Shown: positions 49,456 to 61,300 of the stretch, one piece after another
How positions within the stretch are numbered: position 1 is the first letter of the stretch
Layout: every line of letters starts with the position of its first letter
Assembly: GCF_965363235.1 (NCBI RefSeq)
Contig: NC_134845.1
Span: 32,784,154 to 32,848,153, forward strand
DNA from: Mytilus galloprovincialis
Lineage: Eukaryota; Mollusca; Bivalvia; Mytilida; Mytilidae
Direction of reading: 5' to 3'
DNA length: 64,000 nt
Notes under the pieces: model-generated
Seen by the model: only the letters and a program-made list of their open reading frames with translations
Database searches by the model: none
Told to the model about the DNA's origin: nothing
Translations under genes and position numbers: made by a program

Positions 49456-49990
49456 TAAAATTGAGAATAGAAATCGGGAACATGTCAAAGAGACAACAAC
49501 CCGACCAAAGAGCAGATACCAGATGACGGCCAATGGGACTTGATGGTAGGACTCTGCTAGCCACTAAATAAAACTGTGTACTAGTTCAGTGACAATGGAC
49601 GCCATTCTAAACTCCAAAACATATAAATGAACTCAAATTAAAATTTACAAAGCTAACAAGGGGTCGAGACGGATGTCAGAATAGGTAACAAAAGAAACTA
49701 AGCAAAATGAAAATTATAAATAAATAAAGAACTACTACCAGTTACTGACATGCCAGCTCCAGATAGACCTCAATTAATAAGATTATGTCTTCATCATATA
49801 AAAATCGAGCACAATCCCTCCCGTTCGGGGTTTAGTATTATACCATCATAAAATATATGAGAAGAACATAACCCGTATCATACCAACAACTGGTTTTGAA
49901 ATAAATGTGTGAATTTTTGACGCAAAGACCCTACGTGTGAATCAATATTGATACTAAAATATGTCATCCTTTATGACCTTATCTGAAAAG
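49456..49990 (-). mobile_element. Penelope-like element, 5'-truncated 3' part
   Basis: Starts AAAATTGAGAATAGAAATCG and continues 'agagacaacaacccgacc', 'actagttcagtgac', 'gacatgccagctcc' and 'ttcggggtttagtat'. It shares the terminal block and the 'actagttcagtga' block with 35610-35844. It keeps no reverse-transcriptase sequence that I can see. Confidence 0.65.
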
Positions 49991-50384
49991 TAGTACAGAA
50001 AGAGGTTAACCAGAATGTAGGGGTGGTGACGTCAAATGGTCCATGCTAATGTAGCAGAGCGACGGGGATAGAAAAGTTTTTGTTATAATGAAATGATTCA
50101 CAATGACTTAGCATAGCATTGATGGTATCATAAGAATTCTGTACTTTTTAATCACAAAATAAGGTAAATAGGTGTTTTACATTTTCATGGCTTAACGTTG
50201 GCCTTTTGTTTCCCAAGGTAGGTGACAGAAATCAACTTCGGAGCGCTGTGATATTATGCAAGGGCATGCTTTGTTTATTGTTTTTGTTTATACATACCTG
50301 CAGTCTGTATACTTACAAAATGTATGTTGTGTCATGTGTACTATTGTTTGTCTGTTTGTCTTTTGAATTTTTAGCCATGGCGTT

Positions 50385-50545
50385 GTCAGTTTATTTTAGA
50401 TTTATGAGTTTGACTGTCCCTTTGGTATCTTTCGTCCCTCTTTTACAAAAGAAATCTTGAAACACTTTGAAATATTTTCTTGAGAATTCGTCGAAAAGTG
50501 GGGCGAAAGATACCAGAGGGACATTCAAACTCATAGATGGAAAAT
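50385..50545. repeat. Two inverted copies of a 'gtccctttggtatctttcg' module
   Basis: Plus-strand TGACTGTCCCTTTGGTATCT at about 50409, and its complement AAGATACCAGAGGGACATTC at about 50507, face each other about 70 bp apart. Confidence 0.7.
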
Positions 50546-51414
50546 AATTTTAACAACGACATGGTTAAAAAAGAAAAAGATAAACAAAAAATATAAATAT
50601 ATAACAGAAAACATAGAAAACTAAAGACTAAGCAACACGAATCCCACCAAAAAACTAGGGATGAAAAGACTTCCAAATTTAAATAAATTTGATATAAAAT
50701 GACAGTCACCATGAATACTATTAATAAGCTCTGTTTGAAGATATTCTTGAGACCATTCGACATCAATTTCTCAAACAGAATGATTAAGCTCAATATATAT
50801 ACCATGAATGGAGTTTTATTTGTTAGTCGCACGTCACAGTGATGTTTAAATAAAAAATACAGTGAAAAAGGTCAAGTTCAGTACGAATTTGAGGAGCACA
50901 TGCGAATCACCATTCCTAAGATTACTGTTTTGTCCTTTATTCTTTTAATAAAAAGTGGTAAAATTTAGAGAAAGTAAGTATTGTCACCTATGGCGGAAGA
51001 AGAACTAATGTTTTCTATATACTAAATATAGAACGGATAATCAAAACCAATTCAAGAGTTGAGAGTAATGTTGCACTTTTTAATAGCTTTTGATTAGAAC
51101 ATTTGATTTTCATCACCTGGAAAGGTATTTTTTTTGTATTTACAACTACTGTGTTAAGAAAAGCGCTGAGTTATCTCGATATGTGAATTTGATGATTACT
51201 GACACAAAACTTTATTCTAAGACTCCAATGTTTGATAAATTGTAAATAATGTAACATAATCTAGTATTTGTTTACGTTTCGATGATTGATTCATTTGGAA
51301 ACACAAGAATTCAAGTCGCGACAAAAATGAAATATTCTCTGTTTTGGTTGTATTATACCTAAAATGAATCAGGTTTGTCATGCCATAAAACCAGATTTAA
51401 GCTTAAGTTTTTCT

Positions 51415-51735
51415 TAAAATGTCCTGTACCAAGTCAGGAATATGGTGGTTGTTATCAAGTAGTTCGTTTCTATGTATATCGGTGCTTTTTCCTGTTGTAA
51501 CTTTGTTTTCCTCTTATAGTTGATGAGTTCTCTCAGTTTTTATGTGTAACCCGGATTTGTTTTTTCTCAATCGACTTTTGAACATCTGTATAATACTGTA
51601 AATATAAAAAAGAAGAAGATGTGTTATGATTGCCAATGAGACAAGTGTCCACAAGAGACCAAAATGACACAGAAATTAACAACTATAGGTCACCGTACGG
51701 CCTTCAACAATGAGCAAAGCCTATACCACATAGTC
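51415..51735 (+). repeat. Two adjacent dispersed repeats
   Basis: 51415-51560 carries TGTACCAAGTCAGGAATATG and belongs with 44890. 51612-51735 carries GATTGCCAATGAGACAAGTG and TCACCGTACGGCCTTCAACA and belongs with 21655. No gene in either. Confidence 0.6.
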
Positions 51736-52239
51736 ATGTGTAAACTTGTTTAGATACTAGTATTTACAAACCGAACATCTAAGATATAACATATTAATTG
51801 GACTCACTGTCAGTTTCAATATTCCAATGTACTTGCTATTTCTCCTATCACCGAAGGCGCCTAACCTCTGGAAAACGTGTATCCTCTGTAACACAAAATA
51901 TCATCTCAATAACATTTTTCTCGTGTATTGCTCTCTGGTTCACTGATTTTTATAAAATTAACAAATTAATAAAAATGGAACAATGTATATCCCAAAGGCA
52001 ACATTTCTATAAGCTACTAATACTTGGTTAGCAAAAAATATCAGTACATTGATACCCCGTTTACTACAATGTATTACCGAAACGATACGATTAACATATA
52101 TTTACATGTATTCAATTTGTACTTTCAGTATCATTCGGTAACGTGTCTTTACACTATGTCATTTCGTACAAATTTAATATTTCACTTTTTGCAAAACTAA
52201 ATAGTTCGAATGTCAAAGGTTTCGGTCCGTTAGTTATCA

Positions 52240-52250
52240 TATATAAATAG
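52240..52250 (+). promoter_or_regulatory. TATA box of the multicopper oxidase gene
   Basis: TATATAAATAG, 105-115 bp upstream of the ATG at 52355. A start near 52270-52275 would give a leader of about 80 bases. No other TATA-like match in this position is as good. Confidence 0.6.
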
Positions 52251-52354
52251 CTCTGACAAAGTTAATGTTTTTCATTTGGTAAAACTCCCCTAGTGAAAAC
52301 GACTCTTTAAATTTTAACCTTGATACAACGAAATTTATAAAACTATTAATCAAG

Positions 52355-55300
52355 ATGCATAGAATATTAATACTGTTTGTGCTGGGATATTCGAATGTGA
52401 TTGCAAACTTTCAGCTTAATGGTAACTATCATTTTTTCTTGCACAATTAATTATAGATATCCATAGTATTTCGAGAAAAAAACGTCAAAAAAAACCTATA
52501 AAAATTAAATATATCTAAAAAAAAAAATTAAATAAAAAATATTGAAAAAATTATATAGAAATAATAACGATATGTGAATAAGTCTACATTATTTCGAGAT
52601 TTCATAACTCATATCTTAGTATGAACTTTTTGAATTTATGCATTGCATTTGAAAAGATATGAAGTATTAATTCAATAAGATGGTATTATTTTTCTATACA
52701 CCCCTTTCCAAATTAATAATTTTTCTTCATAAAGATACATGCAAAGTAAATAAAGAGTTAATTGATACCGCTCATATTTTTGTTCACATTGTAATACGCT
52801 CAAGGCTAATTTTCGTTTTATTTTTGTGTATTTCATTTCAAATATTTTTATCAATGTTTATATCTAAAGTTAGTAATTCTCTTTTCACTCAATTTTCCAT
52901 TCTTGTTTTCGTACTATAGAAATATATAAAGTCCATTTCAACAATTCCTTCATATTCAATTTGTATTATCATTTCTAACAGATATAATCGCAATGAGCGC
53001 AAAGGAAAAAGCATCTGAAATAACACGTTTTAACTTACTTATTTTGCAGCGCATGATAATTGAAATACTTTTGCCTTTTCTAACAATCATTAGAATTAGA
53101 TTAACAATTATAATCGTTAAATTTCAACATTTGTGTAAATCCTTTGACATTCCAATTTGGAATGATGTAAGACAGAAACAACCTATACACCTTATCGCTA
53201 ATCACGGCTGACCCGGCCGCTTGAACTTTTGACGTCAACAACAATTACTTTTCCATTGTGGCGTCAGATATTTTGTTTTATGACGTCAACATTTTACGGG
53301 AACCCGTGTGATATCCAGCAATGGCGGACAAATAGCGATAAGGTGTATTCTAAACGTGTCGAATTATTGATAATTCATCTGTGATCAAATACTTCCGATA
53401 ATTTGTGTATCGTGGGTTTTCATGGGTTTCTTCCTGTTTGCACTCCTCATGATGGGTATTCCAGAAAAGCGCTCCGGACGCATGAAATTTATATAACGTG
53501 TTGTTTTCTTTTTTAACTCCCTATTTTGAACTTTTCATTTTTTTATAGCAAAAATTCTAACGGTTTCTTCACATGCTTTATTAGTTACACAGCGTTAAGT
53601 GACCTTATACATAAATACGGTGTCAGTAGTTTCTAAATGGTACAAGATAGGGCATAGATCGAACACCATATGGAAATTACATAATATGCATACATATATC
53701 GTTCAGGTCACTAGCACACTGTTTGGCGAATTTATCTTACAAACTATCTTAACATGAAGAGGTTGTCAACCTTGATATCCTAACTTTGAAATAACATAAC
53801 CGGGACATTGTTTTATTTACGGTCATCGTTTTGAAGAATTTTTTTTTGTCAAAAAGCATGAAAAAATATTTGAACATCACCGTATTTGAAATAAATCTCA
53901 CACACTGACTGTGAATGACCTAAAATGACCTAAAATAAAAGATAAGTGCAACAAACTTGTGGTTAGAAAATGGATAAACATGTTACCATGTGTTCGCTTT
54001 AAACAATAATATTCATATCCTTACTATAGTCATTTGCCATCATCGTGGTTGTTGTTTTTAGGATGGAAAATGTATGATGTAGACGTTCCACGATATCTGT
54101 ATTTAAATAAGTAATCTATTAATGATTTTATTAAAGAGTGTGTCCTATAATGCCGATCTTTGGAATTCATTTAACAAAATGCATCACTTGGCTACTACGT
54201 TGTCAATGAATGGACTATTGAATTAGTTATGCAAAAGTTGACATCGCTGTTCATCGCTCGCAAAATTGAGCGCAATATTTGACTACCTGTAAGGTAATGC
54301 AGTCTTTCCAGTCTATCAAAATAATGTTACATTTAAATATTCCAATTAAACTTTTTAATGCGTTGCTAACATGTTTCACTTTATGCACTCATATCGTGGA
54401 TAAATTCGTTCTTACATGTATGTAGACGAAACCCGTGTCTGGCTTATTAAATTATAATCCAGCTGGTACCTTTGATAAGTTATCTAATGATATCAACTTA
54501 TAATTTATTCCAGTAGAAACAATTTCGTTTTTTAGAGCGCGTTTTTTTTTACCTTTAGTTATCATATAGAGATTTTTATGAAAAAGTAAATTCATAACAA
54601 CTATCATATTCTTGACTTAATACGGGCATTTTCGTATGTAGCAAATGGTGGATTAGGTAGCTAAATCTCTCACTTCTATGACAGTCTCATATAAACTGCA
54701 TAAAGAGTCAAAGAATTATTGAAAGTTAGTAGAGGATTGTCAATACAGAGGGTAGTATTTGAGACACTACAAGTAAACAAGTTCGACAAGTAGATAAAAA
54801 CACATTTATAAACTTACCTACATTTTTTTTTCACTAAAAAACCATTTTAACAGTTTATGTACATAGCTTAAGAAGAATATAGTGATCTGTTGGCTATTGA
54901 ATGTGTAAATACTTATGTCAAACAGCCATTTAATAACGCACAAAAGAAGGTGAATAGCCTTGCATGGCTAGTACAAATTCGTATAATGGATTATGTTTTA
55001 CAAACTTGATTTAAATTACATTTATCACAGGGAGTCATCTTTTAACAGAGATGAACAAAATTCGTTTCACACCAAAAATTTGCTTATAGTTAAAGTATGA
55101 GGTCTGTTTAAAAAGGAATACAAATTATTTTTATGTAAAATAAAAAGTCTATATAGAATGTTTTGAAAGATATCAAGTTTGCATACAATATATCAACTTT
55201 CGATATTTTAAGATTTTATAATGGATACATCAGTAAGTTCAAAACATTTCGTACATACAACGGACATTTGCCTAACGGACATTTGCCTGCTCATTCGCAT

Positions 55301-58300
55301 ATTATTCCTTATGACTTATCAATTAGATTAACCAAATTTTGATCAGCAATGAAAGAGATATGACCTTTTTTTGCTAGGCTCCATGTTGCTCAATCTTACG
55401 TTTTCGTTGTTGTGTATTGTGTACGTTGTTATCATTTTCTGCCATGGAGTTGTCAGTTTGTTTTCACTCATGAAGTTGAATATCATTTAGCACCTTTATC
55501 CTCTATATGGATTCGGAAGAACTCAAGACAATGTAAAATCTCAATCTCTGATATAATCTCAGGCTTCGATCTTTTACTCCATTATATATGCAAAATATTT
55601 ACTTTTTTATAATACGTCATCTATTGTTCTTCTTTTATTTACTTTTTGTTTTTTTTATATTGTTGTATACATATGGTTGTATACATAGTTTAATACCGGT
55701 ATCAGTTATCAATTGTTATCATAATTTTCAAAGTAACTAAAAGTTACCTTGTATATAAGTATATATCACTTTTGTTGTTAGTAATACATTTTTGAGACAG
55801 TGTTATGGTTATTTCTATTTCTCTATTAATTTTTATATTGTAGATTACAGCGACCATCCATGTATACGTCCGTGTGGTATCAATACTAGAAAGACTTGCG
55901 AATATACGTTTACTTTAGAGTATTACTACACTTTGTCGAAAGCATGTTACGACTGTCCTTTTAACGTTTCTGATTGCAGTAGAACTCATTGCGTTCCTGC
56001 TGATGGATCACCACGTCCAATTCTTACAGCAAACAGGATGTTACCAGGACCTGGAATTCATGTAATATCTCTTTTATCATTATTTATTTGATGTTTATGT
56101 ATTTTTATTAACGATTGTTGATCACTAGATTCTTTGGGCTGCTTGACCCGTGTCTTTGTTGTCTCATTGACATAAATTTCTTTTTTTTGTATTCGTATGC
56201 ATACATTTAATTTTATCCAGAGTTAAATTTTAGAGCATTTGACAAGAAAAGGTTCAAAAGTAAAATCACAAAAATACCGAACTCCGAGGAATACTAGTTT
56301 TCAAAACGGAAAGTATGTCGACAGCTCAAAAACATCAGACTCTCCTATTCCTGATTTGATATTAACATGCTCTTTTGTAGAAAATTGTAATGGTTTAAAT
56401 GCATTTTTCTAAATTACTTATATTAGAATTAAATGTGATTTACTCCATGCTAGTATTCAAAAACATTCAACTGAGATAATTCATTTAATAATGATGATAC
56501 AATTACCAAGGATACATAATACATCCTATTTTTGCAGTTTTTTTGTCGTGTGAATGATAACTCTTCGACTGTAAAATGCATGTACAAGTTTGACGCCTTT
56601 ACTCTTTAATTCTTACCTTTTTTTTACAAGTTCATTAATTTCTGCAATAGAAAACGTTCGAGTTCGTTGCATTTCTCAAAACAGGCCAATCCTCAAAGAT
56701 TTAAGTTTCATTTTTCCTTTTTTGAACATCCACGATCGTTGTTTTAAGTAAGTGAAATATGTTTTCTATACATTTTAGATTAATAACATAACTTTACTTT
56801 AGTTGATAATCATACTCGTAATATATTTGAACAGGTTTGTCTAGACGATACAATAGTTGTGAACATAATTAACAACTTATTGGGAGGTGAAGGAGTATCA
56901 ATTCATTGGCATGGAATACATGTACCACCACATATGGATGGTGTGTCGATGTTGACACAGTGTCCAATTCCAGAATACTCATCATTCCAGTACAGGTATA
57001 TCTATAATACTAAAATAACGAGGTCGAATTTGTCAGCCGTCATGGGGTAAAAATGACAAATCAAAGAATTTAACTTTATATATAGTTAATGTAGGACAAT
57101 GGTGTTGATTAAAAATTACACCACTCCAGACCCGTTTGTTTTCCATATAACTAATATTGCCAATAAGTAACAAGTTCCGGGTCAATTTACTTTTTTCAGT
57201 TTTAAAGTATATCGAAGGTATACATGAATATAAAAACCAATTTATAAGTAACCATCGCAATAACGGTCTGATGGATAAATATTGGTAAGTAAGTATAGTG
57301 GTGGTGTACATGTATCTACTGTATTGAAAGGTTATCTTGATTTTTTTCATTGTTGAACTCCAAGCTATGTTTTTACTAATTAACAAAATTGGCAAAGTTA
57401 TAGATATATATATACAGAATGTGGCTGGGTTGAACTTTAATGACGACACAAATCCTTCCCTAAGCTAGCATTGTGGTGTTACAGTATATATCAATACAAA
57501 GCATAAACACAAAAAACATAAAACACAAAAAAAACAACCACAGATTGGATGTAAGGCATTCCCAAAACAAATAAATACTAAGGACAGATCTGAGAGTACT
57601 CACAGTATTTGATAGCTTGTTAAAAGCCAATAACAACTATTACGAAAATAATGCACCTGAGTAAAAAAAGCCCCCTAAAAATGATAACCAAAAAAGGGCA
57701 AACGACGAGTACATCAGCATCAAAAGAAAAATACTGAAGGTGACCTAGATGAATACATTCTAATACTGGAGGTGGAACCAAAGTGTTTTAAATGATTATG
57801 AGTTTCTGATCAACTAGAGTCGTCTTATGCATGGAATACATTCCATCAGCCTGGTGAATTCTCAAACCCTACAAATAGGGCATATACAAAGTTTGTTATA
57901 TTGATACACAGTCTCAATGGATAATAAAGCAAAATAATGTAATAGATAGAACAACATTGACATAGGGAAACATAGACTTGAAAACACTTTAAAAAAGGAC
58001 TTGCACACAATTTTAATGTATTGAATTAAATGCGTTTTAAACTTCACGTTAACAACTTTAAATTATAAAAGTCATCTAAATAATGAAATTGAAAATGAGA
58101 CAAAAGGAATTTTCCTTTTATAAAATTTCTTTTCTACTTCTATTTGCTTACTCTTTGTACCAAGTCCTTTGTATACCTATGTTATATTCTGCATATTTCA
58201 ATAGAGAACTAAAATATTTGTATTTCCCTTTGTTAGTTATAACCGAGTTATTAAATTTCCGTTCAACAATATGTAGAAGAAGTAAAACTACATTAACATG

Positions 58301-61300
58301 ATTAAGTCAATATATCATAAATACCAACGATTTTTTTTTATTATAATGACTTTGATTTGTACTTACAAAGAGAATAATAAATAATCACCTTATTTACTGT
58401 AGATTCTTGGCTGTAACTCCTGGTACACACTACTGGCATTCTCATGCGGGCATGCAAAATGCAGATGGTTTATTTGGACCTCTTATTATCCGTGAACCAC
58501 CAGAAAAAGACGAGCATTTAGGGAGATATGATGTTGATCAACCAGAATTCACTGTTCTAATTAATGATTGGTTTATAGACATGATGCCTGGACAGTTGTC
58601 GTCTTTGCTTCATCGTACCGGGGGTGTTTTGTCGGATTCCATGCTTATTAATGGTAACTTGTTTGAAGAATTTATTTCGACGAGTAATAAAAAAGACAAT
58701 GTTTCTTTAGACCACAGCTACATTTATAATACCAGGACAATAACGTCCCTATTCCGACCAACGTCAGTGCAAATTTACCGTTTTGCATAACAAAGCAGAA
58801 TTGTTAATCTGTATGTTCCTTATTTTTGAACGTCAATGAATCTTTGCATAAGGTAAAAAGGGATAAGGAAATAAAGAAAAGACAAATAACTTTATTTTTA
58901 CATTTTTTAAGTGTTCGATATATTCAATATAATTAAAAACTTATAATGTACCAGTTAAACATAAACTGATTCTTAATACTGATATACTTTATCATTATAT
59001 TTATTAATTTATCTATTTGACGTCAGGAAAAGGTGCTTACCACAAATATATGAGAGATAATACCACAGTGTACACACCATATGAAGTTTTCAATGTTCAA
59101 CTTGGACGAAGATACCGTTTTAGAGTAATCACAAATAGTTTGAATACATGTCCAATATTGTTTTCGATAGACAATCATAACTTAACAGTGATTGCAAGTG
59201 ACGGATCTCCGTTAGAACCCTACACCGTAGACTCGATAGTATTGTACTCTGGTGAAAGATATGATATAATAGTTCACACTAATCAAGATGTTAAAAGTTA
59301 CTGGATGCGAACATCCGGAATGTTACTTTGTGGAACCTTAAAAGCGTTTCAGCTTGCTGTTGTAAAATACAAAGGAGCGCCTGATGAAGAACCTGGAGGG
59401 AATAAAGAATGGAATGTAGATACTCACGGTATTGTACGTAAAATGTCAACTTTAAAGAATCTATAGCAATTGTTATAAATACTTTGACTTATATTGATTT
59501 ACTATTACAGATTGTGACTTTGATGGAGAGTTGTAAAATTGACACTGTTATCACATCTTCTTATAATATCAAAATAAAAAAAAAAACATTTTATAAATTT
59601 TAAGGTCAGAACTTGCAAATTCAAATTTATAATAAGATGAAATCCATAAGAGACTCTAAAATTACATAATAAATTCATTCTACGTTGTTAAATACGCAAC
59701 TTCATAAAAACTGCTTAGAACCTGTTATATTCAGTCGACAGTTTGTGAAGTAAAAGATTAAATTTATAGAAATATGAAAACGTGGAATAATTGTCAATGA
59801 AACAACTAACTACTAGAGGTGTAATACCACCATTGATTTTCCCCTATTAGTCTTTGTTAAATTGGCACTTTTAAAAAAAATGTACAGTATTTACCTTTAT
59901 TTCAACCAAAGAAATACTTTGCATGAATAAAGTTTAATCCTGTCCAGTGCTACAGTGAAAATTTCACACTACATTTCATTGCATATAAGAAAGTAACCAG
60001 CACCGGAAGTAAACAACCCAATTTTTACACTATTATTTACTGGTTACCTGCTTTGGTAACTATGTAACTTTAACTTTCCAAAATATTTTATAAGACCATC
60101 AAATAAACAAAGAATGATGCTTTCAGACACCCAACATACATGTTTATGACTCAGAAAAAATTAAGTGCATTGAAATGCAGGGTTAATTTTCTACAACTGT
60201 CAAATTCAAGGGAATATTTTTTAGACCTACTTTCGTATGCAACCGGATGTACCGTATCATGATTTGGTGGTATTACACCTAGAGTTCACATGACATGAGA
60301 GTATGCAGCTTAAGGTCATTCTACGTTGCACAATGAGTTAATCCAGCTAAAAATAATCATGACATTGTTGTTATAATCCATAAACATGTAAAAAGTGGTA
60401 CAGTAACTCTGAGCTTATAGTGAAAAAAGCAAGACAAAATGCGCATGCAGTTCAATTCACCTATATATGTTTTGCCGCTTATTAACATGTAGCGGATTAT
60501 ATGATTTGATTGTGTTTCTTCCTACATACACATAGTTGTCTTGATACTACTCCGATTTTATGAAATATATAAATATGCCTTGTTCAGTTTTTGAGTTCTT
60601 TGGATTTCCACAGTTACTGTTTTGAATTTTGAGTTGTCTTCATAATCGATTTATTAGATTTGAAAAATGGTAAACTTTATTTTGCCTATATCTATATTGA
60701 AAATTTAAAATAAAAATATACATCAATATGTATCTTGTCCTATAGAGACGTTTTAGATCTGACATAACGGTATGAACGGTGTTCATAATTGTAGGCCGCA
60801 CGATGACGATAAGTCACAAACATCTATTCTGTTTTACCTTTGGTTGCTAACACGTCTCATTGACAATCAACTTACATCTGTTTTTTTTTTAACATAAAGC
60901 AAACACTAGTGAATGCAATATTATATACTAGTACACATAAATATTTTGATGTAAATGTGTTCTCACTGAATTTACATTATCAATTAGAAATCATTCTTTA
61001 CTAATGGCATGGATATACAGTTGTTTCTCACAAAGTGTATGATTAAAATGTCTTTCCATAAACTAAACTGATGCACATGCATATAGCTTAAATTTTTTAA
61101 AATTCTTAAAACTCTTGTTATGAATGAATCATATAAATATTCCAATAGTTATATTTTACCGTTTCAAATATCTGTACCTGTGCATAAAAACTTGGTCAAA
61201 CGAATTTACAAATCAGGTTTAAAATGTGAAACTATAAGAAATGAGATGGGGATTGATGAATGTAACAAGTACTTATTTTGATTCAGTTAGTAAAAGATGT

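Noticed and set aside
55412-55612. 66-codon plus-strand frame in intron 1 of the oxidase
   Set aside because: Resembles low-complexity repeat-derived frames elsewhere in the window; no splice sites place it in the oxidase.
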